Positions 1 to 8,605 of a DNA stretch of 64,000 nt are shown here, piece after piece (position 1 is the first letter of the stretch; each line of letters begins with the position of its first letter). The stretch spans positions 3,136-67,135 of the forward strand of contig CAJULD010000013.1 in the NCBI GenBank assembly GCA_910587505.1. The letters are read 5' to 3'. The notes under the pieces were generated by a model. The model saw nothing but the letters and a program-made list of their open reading frames with translations, was not told the origin of the DNA and made no database searches. The stretch comes from an uncultured Oscillospiraceae bacterium (GTDB lineage: Bacteria > Bacillota > Clostridia > Oscillospirales > Oscillospiraceae). The translations under genes and the position numbers were made by a program.

Positions 1-687
1 CGGGAGAAGACGGTCCTTTTTTATCACCACCACATAGAGGAAACACACCGCCGCCGCAAAGAGGAAGGTCAGCTCGTAGGCCACATTGGCGCTGGCCTCG
101 TAGTCTTCCACCACCCCGCTGAGCTGCTCCAGCACCCGGTTGTCGGCGAAGGTGCCCGCCGCATCCAGAACGCAGTAGGCCACCGGCAGGGCAATGGCAA
201 CCCAGCTCTTGGCGTATTTGTAGTTGCTCTCCTGCTGCCGGGCGGCACGGAGGGCTGTATCCTCGGTGGAATCCACCACGCCCAGACCGATGGCGCCCAC
301 GCACACCAGCCCCACGGCAACCAGCGCCAGCGGAGAATAGTCCTCCGTCCCCACAAAAATCAGGGTCAGAACAGCCACCAGAGCGCCAGAGGAATTGCAG
401 ATGGGAGAGGAAACGCTCAGCTCAATATACCGCAGCCCAAGGTAGCCCATGGCCATGGACAGGATGTAGAGGACGGATACGGGCAGATAGGTGAAAAGAA
501 TGCTGAAATTGATGACCGTCCCGCCCACAAAAATCTCAAAGCAGGCGTGAAGGCCCATGACCACGCCTACGGCGATGACCATTTTCAGGTGGCTGTATTT
601 GTCGGAGGCGTCCCGGCATCCGATTTTGGAAAAGAGGTCGGAGCCGCTCCAGCACAGCAGCGCAATCAGCGAAAGCCAAAACCACAT
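1..687 (-). CDS. DMT/EamA-family membrane permease, 3' end cut by window edge
   Basis: The reverse strand from ATG at 687 stays open to base 1 and encodes 229 residues of a strongly hydrophobic protein beginning MWFWLSLIALLCWSGSDLF. Repeated hydrophobic segments of about 20 residues are separated by short charged loops, as in the two-repeat EamA (drug/metabolite transporter) fold; a full member is about 280-300 residues, so the C-terminus lies outside the window. TAAGGAG sits 9 bases before the ATG and fixes the start. It is an inner-membrane permease; the substrate cannot be told. The downstream neighbour in the window is an unlinked PLP enzyme on the same strand. Family assignment rests on hydropathy and the N-terminal pattern only. 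Confidence 0.7.
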   Translation of the reverse strand, partial: MWFWLSLIALLCWSGSDLFSKIGCRDASDKYSHLKMVIAVGVVMGLHACFEIFVGGTVINFSILFTYLPVSVLYILSMAMGYLGLRYIELSVSSPICNSSGALVAVLTLIFVGTEDYSPLALVAVGLVCVGAIGLGVVDSTEDTALRAARQQESNYKYAKSWVAIALPVAYCVLDAAGTFADNRVLEQLSGVVEDYEASANVAYELTFLFAAAVCFLYVVVIKKDRLLP

Positions 688-786
688 ATTATTTTTCTCT
701 CCTTACACATTCGTTTTTTCATATTGAGAACAGGAGTGCGTAAGGAGGCGGTCTGCGCCGGTAGTAATGATTGGGCGTGACGTTGG

Positions 787-2067
787 TCATAGCGCGGCAA
801 GTCCCCCGTCGATCATTTTTTGCAGGGACAGCAGTATCCCCAGTTTGGCGTGCTGCCAGGTAAGCCCGCCCTGGAAGTACACCGCGTAGGGCGGACGGAC
901 GGGGCCGTCGGCGCTGAGCTCGATGCTGCTGCCCTGGACAAAGGCGCCGGCGGCCATAATGACCTGACTGTCATAACCGGGCATGTCGCCGGGCACAGGG
1001 GCGGCGAAGCTGTCCACCGGGGCCGCCGCCTGGATGCCCGCGCAGAAGGCCAGCATGGCCGCCTCGCTGCCCAGCTCCACGGCCTGAATGATGTCATTGC
1101 GGGGCTCTGAGGCGTTGGGGACACACCGGAAGCCCAGCCCTTCATAGAGACTGGCGGCAAAAATTGCTCCCTTCAGCGCCCCCGCCACCACCGTCGGGGC
1201 CAGGAAAAAGCCCTGATAAAAGGCGGGCAGGATTCCCAGATTGGCCCCCACCTCCTGCCCCAGACCGGGGGCGGAGAGTCGGCAGGCGCACCGGTCCACG
1301 CACTCCTCTGTGCCGCAGATATAGCCGCCGATGGGGGCCAGTCCGCCGCCGGGGTTCTTGATGAGGGACCCCACCACCATATCGGCTCCCACATCGGAGG
1401 GCTCAACCACATCCACAAATTCGCCATAGCAGTTGTCCACCATGACCTTTACATCCGGCCTGAGACCCTTGCAGAAAGCAATCAGCTCTCCGATCTGCGC
1501 CACGGAAAAGGAGGGGCGGGTGGCATAGCCCTTGCTGCGCTGAATGGTAATCAGTCTGGTCTTTTCGCTGATGGCTGCCCGGATGGCCTCGTAATCGAAG
1601 CTTCCGTCCGGTTTCAGGTCCGCCTGCCGGTAGGTCACGCCGTACTCCGCCAGAGAGCAGAGCGAGGGACGGATGCCGATGACCTCCTGTAAGGTGTCAT
1701 AGGGCAGCCCCACCGGAGAAAGCAGCTCATCCCCCGGCAGCAGATTGGCGGACAGGGCCACCGTCATCGCGTGGGTGCCGCAGGTGATCTGGGGCCGGAC
1801 CAGGGCGGACTCGGTGTGGAATACGTCCGCGTACACCCGCTCCAGCCGCTCCCGGCCGTCGTCGTCATAACCGTAGCCGGTGGTGGCGGCGAAGTGCTGC
1901 GCCCCAATTCTGTTTTTTTGCATAGCCAGCAGAACCCTGGCCTGATTGACCTCCGCATTCCGGTCGATGGCCCGGAAGCGGCTCTCCAGCGTCTCCAGCA
2001 CCGCCTCTCCCCTGTCGTACACCGCCCGGCTGACGCCCATCTGCGCATATATCTCCAGTAAGTCCAT
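787..2067 (-). CDS. Methionine gamma-lyase / aluminium-resistance family PLP protein
   Basis: A 426-residue cytoplasmic PLP-dependent protein of the Met_gamma_lyase (aluminium resistance) family, related to cystathionine beta-lyases. Features seen: the N-terminal stretch with NRIGAQHFAATTGYGYDD, a cofactor-phosphate region around ITCGTHAMTVAL, a PLP aspartate in VMVDNCYGEF, and the lysine-bearing motif GSLIKNPGGGLAPIGGYI. The likely chemistry is C-S lyase activity on sulfur amino acids, but the family has few tested members. I chose the ATG at 2067, not the in-frame one at 2088, because GAGGGAG lies 6 bases before it. A TTGCAA-N17-TAAACT promoter precedes it, so it is probably monocistronic. 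Full length for the family. Confidence 0.85.
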   Translation of the reverse strand: MDLLEIYAQMGVSRAVYDRGEAVLETLESRFRAIDRNAEVNQARVLLAMQKNRIGAQHFAATTGYGYDDDGRERLERVYADVFHTESALVRPQITCGTHAMTVALSANLLPGDELLSPVGLPYDTLQEVIGIRPSLCSLAEYGVTYRQADLKPDGSFDYEAIRAAISEKTRLITIQRSKGYATRPSFSVAQIGELIAFCKGLRPDVKVMVDNCYGEFVDVVEPSDVGADMVVGSLIKNPGGGLAPIGGYICGTEECVDRCACRLSAPGLGQEVGANLGILPAFYQGFFLAPTVVAGALKGAIFAASLYEGLGFRCVPNASEPRNDIIQAVELGSEAAMLAFCAGIQAAAPVDSFAAPVPGDMPGYDSQVIMAAGAFVQGSSIELSADGPVRPPYAVYFQGGLTWQHAKLGILLSLQKMIDGGLAAL

Positions 2068-2103
2068 GATGAACTCCCTCTCATTCAATAAACAGTCTGT
2101 GAA

Positions 2104-2132
2104 AGTTTACCACGGAACGGACGTAATTGCAA
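2104..2132 (-). promoter_or_regulatory. SigA-type promoter of the PLP lyase gene
   Basis: On the minus strand TTGCAA (2132-2127) and TAAACT (2109-2104) are separated by 17 bases, about 40 bases upstream of the chosen start at 2067. Confidence 0.6.
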
Positions 2133-2453
2133 GGAAAAGATGGTTACGACTGACTTGTCTGTATATATGCGGTGTGGGGTTTTATATCCCGCACCGCTTT
2201 TCCGTTTGTTGCTAAAGCAATAAAAAGGAGCGTCAGCTTGCGGGCTGGCGCTCCCCTTTCCGGCTCTTAAGAGACAGGAAAGAAATACTTCCTTATGAGG
2301 TCCCGGCGCAGAAGCGCCGGGGCCTTCGCTGTGCATCAATAAACATGCGAAGCACCTTTTGGGACGGAGAAGGGCCGGCGCGAAGGCCGGCCCCTGCGGA
2401 TCAATATCCTTTTCCCAAAAGTTCTTTTTGATTCTTTTTTCAGGAATGTACAT
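2133..2453. other. Gene-free stretch with three GC-rich hairpins
   Basis: No convincing coding frame. It holds a hairpin at 2227-2254, a second with CCGGCGC/GCGCCGG arms near 2303-2320 and a third with GGGCCGGC/GCCGGCCC arms near 2372-2394. It ends with an A/T tract around 2410-2445 of the kind seen in other gaps of this window. Most likely it is the 3' region of the minus-strand tmcAL-lipoprotein transcript plus repeat-derived DNA. Confidence 0.5.
2222..2254 (-). terminator. Rho-independent terminator, minus strand
   Basis: Arms GGAGCGTCAGC and GCTGGCGCTCC (one G-T pair) close a short loop; on the minus strand the stem is followed by a T run (2226-2222). It would end transcription from the lipoprotein gene at 2454-3281. 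Confidence 0.6.
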
Positions 2454-3281
2454 CTACGCCTGCATCCCCAGCCGTTCCATACCGCCCTCTCCGATCAGCG
2501 GAGCCAGCTCCTCCCAGGTCAGCAGCAGTTCCACGTCCCCCATCCCATAAGGCGCTATCACATAGGGGGAATAGACCGCCCGCATCCCCTCGCTGTCAAA
2601 CAAAACCGTCCCCTCGTTCCATCGGGCGATCAGCTCCGGGTAGTCCTGCCAGAAGGAGTCAAACACCGGGTGCGCCACCGCCTTTTCCAGCAGCAGCGCC
2701 ACCGCGCTGGTATGGAAGCTCTCCGGATTGTCCGCCACCTGGAGCGGATCGATGAACTGTCCCGCCTCCAGATCAAACAGGTAGCTGACCGCGTAACGGT
2801 TGGGGTGCGCCCCGCCGGTATAGCTGGCGTTGTCCAGGCGGATGTTGACAATCTGTCCGGTCAGGAAATAGTGGGCTTCCGTCTCGTCATAGTAGGTTTC
2901 CGCGGCGCTCTCAACTCCGTCGGCCAGTTCTTCCATCGTCTGCCCCGCGTCCACGGCGTCGATCATCAGGCTGTGCATCTTGCTGTTGAAATTTTCCACA
3001 TTCTGCCTGGCCGCTTCCGCATCCTCCGAATCAAGCGCATCCAGATTCGACACGGAAAGCATAAGAAGCCGACAGGAATAGCGGGCCGATACCGAGCCGC
3101 CGGAGGCGGGATATTCCTCCTCCGCCACCGTCTCTTCAAACTGATAGACCGGCTCCTCGTACTCCTCCGCCTGCGCCGCCGGCTGGTCCGGGGCGGGCAG
3201 CGGGTCGGACGCCGCCAGTCCCGCGCAGGCCGCCAGCAGCAGAATACAGGCTGCCAGCAGCACAATCATTCGTTTTCTCAT
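2454..3281 (-). CDS. Lipoprotein with DUF3298-like (RsiV-type) domain
   Basis: A 275-residue secreted lipoprotein. The N-terminus MRKRMIVLLAACILLLAACA is a signal peptide with an LAAC lipobox, followed by an acidic, Pro/Ala-rich linker and then a globular domain. That domain (SYTGGAHPNRYAVSYLFDLEAG, then a C-terminal PYVIAPYGMG region) resembles the DUF3298/DUF4163 module of RsiV-like proteins. It should sit on the outer face of the membrane; the role is unknown. The ATG at 3281 has AAGGAGG 9 bases before it and overlaps the tmcAL stop codon as ATGA, so translation is probably coupled to tmcAL. The family call is from pattern and is moderate. Confidence 0.65.
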   Translation of the reverse strand: MRKRMIVLLAACILLLAACAGLAASDPLPAPDQPAAQAEEYEEPVYQFEETVAEEEYPASGGSVSARYSCRLLMLSVSNLDALDSEDAEAARQNVENFNSKMHSLMIDAVDAGQTMEELADGVESAAETYYDETEAHYFLTGQIVNIRLDNASYTGGAHPNRYAVSYLFDLEAGQFIDPLQVADNPESFHTSAVALLLEKAVAHPVFDSFWQDYPELIARWNEGTVLFDSEGMRAVYSPYVIAPYGMGDVELLLTWEELAPLIGEGGMERLGMQA

Positions 3282-4504
3282 GGCGCATGCCTCCTTTTCT
3301 CTGTCCCCCGCAGCATCACCGGGGCCGCCGCATACTCGCTTTCCGGCGCAGCCTGGGTCAGATCCGGATATGCCAACGTGTAGAGTTCCGTACACCGGGC
3401 TTCCTGGTCAAAAATCCGCTGGATTTCTCCATCCAGCCGCCGGATATGGCCCGGCCTGGTGATTACCGGCAGGGACGCGCTCCGGCGCATTCGGGAGAGA
3501 AGCTCCCTTCCCCGCTCACCGGCCCCCAAAACCCGCAGGTAGGGCGGCGTTTCCCCCTGGCCCGCCTGGGGAACGCCCAGACAGGCCTGAAGCATCATCC
3601 GCCGCAGCCGCGCCATGGGATAGCGTCTGGTCTTCACGGCGGTCAGAATATCCTCCACCGCGGTCTCTGTGTGGACGGCGGCGTAAAAGCGGTGATACAG
3701 GCCCTCGTTTCCGCCGTCGTAAAGGCGGAAGTCCTCCTCGCTCATGGTCCGCAGCCGGTAGAGAATGGCCCTCTGGCAGGTCCGCCACGTTACGGGAGCG
3801 CGTCCGGCCTCCGTTTCCCTGGAAAGGACGGCGGCGGACGGCCCCGGCAAAAGGCGCGATACGTCTCTCCCCGATAAAATCCGCTCCCGGAGGAAGGACG
3901 CGGAGGAATACTCGCCCGCCTCCCCGCTGTCGTGGCCCGCGCCCATCCGGGGCAGCGCCAGAGGGATCATTTTACTTTTCCGGGCGTTCAGCGCCCGCAG
4001 GTATTCTACCGCCAGAATGTCGTTGGGCCGGGACAGACAATCCGCCGCCTCTCCCGCCAGATACCGGACCGCCGCCTGCCGGGCGGCGGCAAAGGTCACG
4101 CCCGCGCCGGAAAAGCGGCGCAGCGCTTCCGGATACGCCCCGCCGTCCAGACAGTCCGCTGCGGCCTGCAAAGGCTCCAGCGCCCCGCTTTCGCTGCCGA
4201 AGGCCAGGTGCGTGACCACGCCGGACCCGGCCAGCAGGGCCACGCCGCCCTGGGCAAACCGCTCCGCCCCTGCGGCGGACCATGGTGCGGGCAGCTCCAG
4301 CACCAGGTCCGCCCCGCCCAGAAGGGCCGCCTCCGCCCGGGCGTGCTTGTTCATTATGGCAAAATCCCCCCGCTGAACGAAATTACCGCTCATGCAGACC
4401 ACGACCGCCGTATCCGCCCCCAGCTGCCGGCGCAGCTCCGCCAGCTGCCAGGCATGGCCCCGGTGAAAAGGATTGTATTCCGCGATAATTCCCGCAACGG
4501 CCAC
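3278..4504 (-). CDS. tmcAL: tRNA(Met) cytidine acetate ligase TmcAL
   Basis: A 408-residue cytoplasmic enzyme of the YlbM/TmcAL nucleotidyltransferase family, which uses acetate and ATP to make N4-acetylcytidine at the wobble base of elongator tRNA-Met. The N-terminus has the adenylyltransferase HxGH signature (EYNPFHRGH) followed by VVVCMSGNFVQRGD and the later LELPAPWSA region, all diagnostic. A GTG start at 4504 with GAGGAGG 6 bases upstream fits the conserved N-terminus. An ATG at 4594 would add 30 residues of poor sequence that run into the ackA promoter region. It is divergent from ackA and its stop overlaps the downstream lipoprotein start by 4 bases. Confidence 0.88.
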   Translation of the reverse strand: MAVAGIIAEYNPFHRGHAWQLAELRRQLGADTAVVVCMSGNFVQRGDFAIMNKHARAEAALLGGADLVLELPAPWSAAGAERFAQGGVALLAGSGVVTHLAFGSESGALEPLQAAADCLDGGAYPEALRRFSGAGVTFAAARQAAVRYLAGEAADCLSRPNDILAVEYLRALNARKSKMIPLALPRMGAGHDSGEAGEYSSASFLRERILSGRDVSRLLPGPSAAVLSRETEAGRAPVTWRTCQRAILYRLRTMSEEDFRLYDGGNEGLYHRFYAAVHTETAVEDILTAVKTRRYPMARLRRMMLQACLGVPQAGQGETPPYLRVLGAGERGRELLSRMRRSASLPVITRPGHIRRLDGEIQRIFDQEARCTELYTLAYPDLTQAAPESEYAAAPVMLRGTEKRRHAP

Positions 4505-4561
4505 GGCGCGCCTCCTCAGCCGCCGGCCCGGAAAAAATTTGGAAAAACTTCCGAAAAACAG

Positions 4562-4590
4562 TTGCCTGACCGGCACAAATAGTCTACAAT
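4562..4590 (+). promoter_or_regulatory. SigA-type promoter of ackA
   Basis: TTGCCT (4562-4567) and TACAAT (4585-4590) are 17 bases apart, about 100 bases before the ackA start; transcription should begin near 4597. Confidence 0.65.
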
Positions 4591-4688
4591 ACAAGATGGT
4601 ATTATTCTAGCCTCCTCCCGCCGGAAAAGCAAGAGACAGGCTGGAAACAAAAATAACAAAACAATAACAATACAAGGAGAAATGACCG

Positions 4689-5876
4689 ATGAAAATTCTC
4701 ATCATCAACGCGGGCAGCTCGTCTTTGAAGTACCAGTTCATGGAATCCGACGGAGGCGAGGTGTTCGCCAGGGGCCTGTGCGAGCGGATCGGCATCGACG
4801 GCCGTCTGACCCATAAGGTTCCCGGCCGGGAGGATGTGAAGCAGGATATCCCCATGCCCACCCATGGCGAGGCCATCCAGGCGGTGCTGGACATCATGGT
4901 GGACCCCGAGAAGGGCGTCATCAGGTCCACCGATGAGATCGCCGCAGTAGGCCACCGGGTCCTCCACGGCGGCATGGCTTTCACCGAAAGCTGCATCATC
5001 GACGAGAAGTGCATCGAGGCCATCCGGAAGTGCATCCCCCTGGGGCCCCTCCACAATCCCGCTAACCTCATGGGCATCGAGGCCTGCCAGAAGATCATGC
5101 CCACCACGCCTCAGGTGGCCGTGTTCGACACCGCCTTCCACATGACCATGCCCCCCAGGGCGTATATCTATGCCATTCCCTACGAATATTATGAAAAGGA
5201 CGACGTGCGCCGCTATGGCTTCCACGGCACCAGCCACCGCTATGTCTCCGCCCGCGCCATCGACATGCTGGGCAACCCGGAGCACAGCAGGGTGATCTGC
5301 TGCCACCTGGGCAACGGTTCTTCCCTCTCCGCCGTGGTGGACGGCAAGTGCGTGGACACCACCATGGGCCTCGGGCCTCTGGCCGGCTTCCCCATGGGCA
5401 CCCGCTCCGGCGATGTGGACGCCACCATTCTGGAGTACCTCATGGGCCGGTACGGCTATGACATCAAGGAGATGCTGAACATCCTCAACAAGAAGTCCGG
5501 CGTACTGGGCATCTCCGGCGTCAGCTCCGACTTCCGCGACCTGGACGAAGCCGCCGCCAATGGCAATGAGCGGGCCCAGCTGGCGCTGGACAAATTCGCC
5601 TACGAGGTGCGCAAGTTCATCGGCGCTTACGCCAGCGCCATGGGCGGCGTAGACGCCATCGTGTTTACCGCCGGCGTGGGCGAGAACTCCACCGACATGC
5701 GCGAGCACATCTGCCAGGGTCTGGAGTATATGGGCGTGAAGATGGATGCTGAGAAGAACAGAGTCCGCGGCCGGGAGGTGGACGTTTCCGCCCCCGATTC
5801 CAGGGTCAGAATCTTCATCATCCCCACCAATGAGGAGCTGATGATCGCCATGGACACCGCCGCGCTCTGCAGGTAA
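4689..5876 (+). CDS. ackA: Acetate kinase
   Basis: A 395-residue acetate kinase, the enzyme that makes ATP and acetate from acetyl phosphate, or the reverse. It shows the N-terminal NAGSSSLKYQF motif, the GHRVLHGG region, FDTAFH, the signature RYGFHGTSHRYV (with catalytic His), CCHLGNGSSLSAV, DTTMGLGPLAGFPMGTRSGD and a C-terminal FTAGVGENS. The length is exactly that of the family. AAGGAG precedes the ATG. No phosphotransacetylase gene is adjacent, so pta must be elsewhere. Preceded by its own promoter; a perfect 10-bp inverted repeat lies just after the stop, before the SDR gene. Confidence 0.97.
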   Translation: MKILIINAGSSSLKYQFMESDGGEVFARGLCERIGIDGRLTHKVPGREDVKQDIPMPTHGEAIQAVLDIMVDPEKGVIRSTDEIAAVGHRVLHGGMAFTESCIIDEKCIEAIRKCIPLGPLHNPANLMGIEACQKIMPTTPQVAVFDTAFHMTMPPRAYIYAIPYEYYEKDDVRRYGFHGTSHRYVSARAIDMLGNPEHSRVICCHLGNGSSLSAVVDGKCVDTTMGLGPLAGFPMGTRSGDVDATILEYLMGRYGYDIKEMLNILNKKSGVLGISGVSSDFRDLDEAAANGNERAQLALDKFAYEVRKFIGAYASAMGGVDAIVFTAGVGENSTDMREHICQGLEYMGVKMDAEKNRVRGREVDVSAPDSRVRIFIIPTNEELMIAMDTAALCR

Positions 5877-5883
5877 ACGCAGT

Positions 5884-5920
5884 ATGCCGCCCCTTCCCCC
5901 GTGGCGGGGTGGGGCGGCAT
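5884..5920 (+). terminator. Hairpin between ackA and the SDR gene
   Basis: ATGCCGCCCC (5884-5893) and GGGGCGGCAT (5911-5920) form a perfect 10-bp inverted repeat with an inner CCCCC/GGGG pairing. There is no T run after it, so it may attenuate or stabilise the 3' end of ackA mRNA rather than fully terminate. Confidence 0.45.
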
Positions 5921-5954
5921 CTCCCATACCAGATCAATTCAGGAGGTAGTTGTC

Positions 5955-6698
5955 ATGCTGAAAGGTAAAGTCGCTATTGTCACCGGCGGCACCCGGGGCA
6001 TCGGGTACGCCATTGTGGAAAAGTACCTGGAAAACCACGCCACGGTCATCCTCTGCGGCTCCCGGCAGGAGACGGCGGACAAGGCCGTGACCAGACTGAA
6101 GACGGAGCACCCCGACTGGCCCGTAGAGGGCATCGCCCCCGATCTGGGGAACTATGAGGCCGTCAAGGCCGCCTTCGACGGCGTGAGGGAGCGGTACGGC
6201 CGCATCGATATTCTGGTCAACAACGCCGGGATGTCCTCCTCCACCCCTCTCTCCGACTTCACCCCGGAGCTGTTCCGGAAAATTATGTCCCTGAACGTGG
6301 ACGCCGCGTTCTACTGCACCCTCGCCGTTGTAGACGGCATGGCCGCTCAGGGGGGCGGCTGCATCCTCAATACCAGCAGCATGGTCAGCCGGGACGGCCA
6401 GCCCAGCGGCGTCGCCTATCCCACCAGTAAGGCCGCCATCAACGGCATGACCCTCTCCCTGGCCCGGGAGCTGGGTCCCAAAGGCATTCGCGTCAATGCC
6501 GTGGCCCCCGGCATCACCAACACGGACATGATGCAGGCGGTGCCCAGGGAGCTGATCGAGCCTCTGATTAAACAGATCCCCCTGCGCCGCATCGGCGAGC
6601 CGGAGGACCTGGCCAACGCCTTCCTCTTCCTTGCCAGCGACGCCGCCAGCTATATCACCGGCGAGATCCTCCACGTGGACGGCCGGGCCAGAACCTGA
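5955..6698 (+). CDS. SDR-family oxidoreductase (FabG-like)
   Basis: A 247-residue short-chain dehydrogenase/reductase. The Rossmann motif TGGTRGIG is at residues about 10-17, the NNAG motif follows, and the catalytic triad appears as Ser (NTSSMVS), Tyr and Lys (YPTSK). The C-terminal ASYITGEILHVDG is typical of FabG-like enzymes. It probably uses NAD(P)H to reduce a ketone or 3-oxoacyl group. There are no acyl-carrier or fatty-acid genes nearby, so it should not be called FabG proper. AGGAGGT 7 bases before the ATG at 5955 fixes the start. It may be co-transcribed with ackA by read-through. Confidence 0.85.
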   Translation: MLKGKVAIVTGGTRGIGYAIVEKYLENHATVILCGSRQETADKAVTRLKTEHPDWPVEGIAPDLGNYEAVKAAFDGVRERYGRIDILVNNAGMSSSTPLSDFTPELFRKIMSLNVDAAFYCTLAVVDGMAAQGGGCILNTSSMVSRDGQPSGVAYPTSKAAINGMTLSLARELGPKGIRVNAVAPGITNTDMMQAVPRELIEPLIKQIPLRRIGEPEDLANAFLFLASDAASYITGEILHVDGRART

Positions 6699-6828
6699 TA
6701 CTTTTATTGAAAGAAGCGGGAACAGGCAGAATCTGCTGCTGCTTCTTAAAACCGCTCCTTGCGGCGGTTCGGACTGCCGGCGCTCACTCTGTGGGCACTG
6801 CACGGAAAAAGCCGCATACGGAACAGAC

Positions 6829-6875
6829 ACGGAGCGCCGCTCTGCAACTTTTGTGGAACGGCGCTCCGTTTGCAA
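6829..6875 (+). terminator. Terminator after the SDR gene
   Basis: ACGGAGCGCCG (6829-6839) and CGGCGCTCCGT (6859-6869) form a perfect 11-bp stem, followed by a T-rich stretch. It separates the SDR gene from the HAD gene promoter. Confidence 0.7.
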
Positions 6876-6905
6876 TTTCTCCCGCCGCCGGATAATAATT
6901 GCCGC

Positions 6906-6934
6906 TTGATAAAAAGGCAATTTCCTGGTATAAT
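6906..6934 (+). promoter_or_regulatory. Near-consensus SigA promoter of the HAD gene
   Basis: TTGATA (6906-6911) and a perfect TATAAT (6929-6934) are 17 bases apart. Only 21 bases separate the -10 from the ATG at 6956, giving a very short leader. Confidence 0.75.
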
Positions 6935-6955
6935 CTACCAAAAGGAGATGACGCT

Positions 6956-7672
6956 ATGCTTGATACCATCCTTTTCGACCTGGACGGCACGCTGGTTCCC
7001 TTTCTACAGGACGATTTCATTCATGTCTATTTCCGGCTGCTCGTCCGGCGGCTGGCCCCCATGGGATACGACGCGGACAGCCTGATCCGGGCGCTGTGGA
7101 AGGGCGTGGACGGGATGATCCAAAACGACGGCTCCGTTACCAACCGGCAGAAATTCTGGCAGGTCTTTACCGGAGAGCTGGGAATTCAGGCGTTGACCCT
7201 GGAAAGCATTCTGGACAGCTTCTATGGCCGGGAGTTTGATGCGGTCCGCTCGGTGCTTCGGGAGGACGCGGACCGGAGCGGCCTGCTCCGCTCCCTGCGG
7301 GAGAAAGGGTACCGCCTTGTACTGGCCACCAATCCGATCTTCCCCGCGGTGGCCGTGGAGACGCGCCTGCGCTGGGTGGACCTGACCGCCTCGGATTTCG
7401 ACTACGTAACCACCTACGAGAACAGCCGGCGGAGCAAGCCCAATCCCGGATACTATCAGGATATCCTCCAGCATATGGGAAAGCAGGGAAACGCCTGTCT
7501 GATGGTTGGCAACAACCCGGTGGACGACATGGCCGCCAGGGAAACCGGGATGACGGTGTTTCTGGTCACGGACTGCATCGAAAATCCCGGCGGGCTGCCG
7601 CTGGAGGACTGTCCTCATGGCTCTTTCCGGGACCTGGAGGCGTTTTTGAACGGATTGCCGGAGCTTTCCTGA
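6956..7672 (+). CDS. HAD-superfamily hydrolase
   Basis: A 238-residue HAD hydrolase, probably a small-molecule phosphatase. Motif I is at the very start (ILFDLDGTLVPF, residues 4-15), motif II is LATNPI, motif III is the lysine in RRSKPNPGYY, and motif IV is MVGNNPVDDMAA. The cap lies between motifs I and II (residues about 20-100), as in C1-cap members. Motif II has Asn after Thr, as in many phosphoglycolate-phosphatase-like proteins. I chose the ATG at 6956 because AAAGGAG precedes it and the family begins at this point. Substrate unknown; monocistronic by its own promoter. Confidence 0.85.
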   Translation: MLDTILFDLDGTLVPFLQDDFIHVYFRLLVRRLAPMGYDADSLIRALWKGVDGMIQNDGSVTNRQKFWQVFTGELGIQALTLESILDSFYGREFDAVRSVLREDADRSGLLRSLREKGYRLVLATNPIFPAVAVETRLRWVDLTASDFDYVTTYENSRRSKPNPGYYQDILQHMGKQGNACLMVGNNPVDDMAARETGMTVFLVTDCIENPGGLPLEDCPHGSFRDLEAFLNGLPELS

Positions 7673-7684
7673 TTCGTTCATTCT

Positions 7685-7705
7685 CAGAACCTGTATTTTT
7701 AATTT
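7685..7705. repeat. Lone end of repeat family B (remnant)
   Basis: CAGAACCTGTATTT matches the end sequence of the family-B elements at 11930, 37250, 45334 and 54801. No second end is recognisable here, so it looks like a decayed or truncated copy. From 7707 to 7861 an open frame in phase with the next gene runs without an ATG. Confidence 0.35.
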
Positions 7706-7861
7706 GTTGAAAGAGCGGCAAAAAGATATTCTGAGAGGTACAGCAATCCGGTCGGGAAGCATAAAGAGCCTGACCAGTATCCGGAGGATGATGTGAATGC
7801 ACCGCAGCCGGAAACGGAAAAGCCGGTACCGGGGCAGTTTACGGAAATGACGGAGGACGAT

Positions 7862-8605
7862 ATGAATACACCGCGGCTGGAAACAGAAAGGCTGATCCTG
7901 AGACGGTTTACGGAAAATGATATTGAAGCACTGTTCCTGATACTGAAAGACAGGGAGGTCAATACCTTTTTACCCTGGTTTCCCTTAAAAAGCATGGATG
8001 AGGCGAGTTCCGTTTACGAAACAGAATATGCGGCAAATTATGAAAAGTCGCAGGCCTGGGCTTATGCGATCTGTCTGAAAGAGGACAACGCTCCGATTGG
8101 CTACATGAAGGTGGATGTGGATGAGGGCCATGATTTTGGCTACGGGCTTCGGAAAGAGTTCTGGCGCCGGGGACTTGTCACAGAAGCCGGAAAAGCCGTC
8201 ATAGCACAGGTGAAAAAGGATGGGCTGCCTTATGTCACAGCGACGCATGACATCAACAATCCCCGCAGCGGCGGAGTTATGAGACGGGTGGGAATGAAAT
8301 ATCAGTATTCCTATGAAGAGCAATGGCAGCCCAAAGACCTTTTAGTTACTTTTAGAATGTATCAGCTGAATTTCGCTGAAAACGCCCCTCGTGTTTTCAG
8401 AAAATATTGGGACAATTCTGCCGTGCATTTTATAGAAACAGGGATTCAGGAAACCTCTGTGGGGCCGCCGGAGGAGCGGCAGAAAGACAGGCCCTCCCGG
8501 CGAATGCCGAAAGGGCCTGTCTTTCACTTTTGCCATGAAAACTCCTGCGAGGCGGCCATGCCAAATTCTCAGAAGCTGTACCAACAGGCGAAGTGCGCAG
8601 ACTGA
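7862..8605 (+). CDS. GNAT acetyltransferase with aberrant C-terminal extension
   Basis: The first ~180 residues are a RimJ/RimL-type GNAT N-acetyltransferase (TPRLETERLILRRFTENDIE, then GYGLRKEFWRRGLVTEA with the acetyl-CoA loop, then NPRSGGVMRRVGM). The remaining ~65 residues do not look like the family. They cross a perfect 13-bp terminator hairpin at 8483-8524 and end inside the family-A element, which supplies the stop codon. The normal stop has probably been lost by mutation or frameshift. The first bases also look like a tandem copy of the preceding ~70 bases: a GTG start at 7793 would begin with a near repeat of the same N-terminus. I chose ATG 7862, with GGAGG just upstream. May be functional or decaying. 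Confidence 0.7.
   Translation: MNTPRLETERLILRRFTENDIEALFLILKDREVNTFLPWFPLKSMDEASSVYETEYAANYEKSQAWAYAICLKEDNAPIGYMKVDVDEGHDFGYGLRKEFWRRGLVTEAGKAVIAQVKKDGLPYVTATHDINNPRSGGVMRRVGMKYQYSYEEQWQPKDLLVTFRMYQLNFAENAPRVFRKYWDNSAVHFIETGIQETSVGPPEERQKDRPSRRMPKGPVFHFCHENSCEAAMPNSQKLYQQAKCAD
8483..8524 (+). terminator. Terminator hairpin lying inside the GNAT reading frame
   Basis: AAAGACAGGCCCT (8483-8495) and AGGGCCTGTCTTT (8512-8524) form a perfect 13-bp stem with T-rich flank. Its position inside the open frame suggests that the gene formerly ended before it. Confidence 0.7.

Noticed and set aside
4602..5927. 441-codon open frame antisense to ackA
   Set aside because: It is a mirror frame caused by GC-rich codon usage; ackA on the plus strand is unmistakable and the antisense protein is low in complexity (His/Gly/Val rich).
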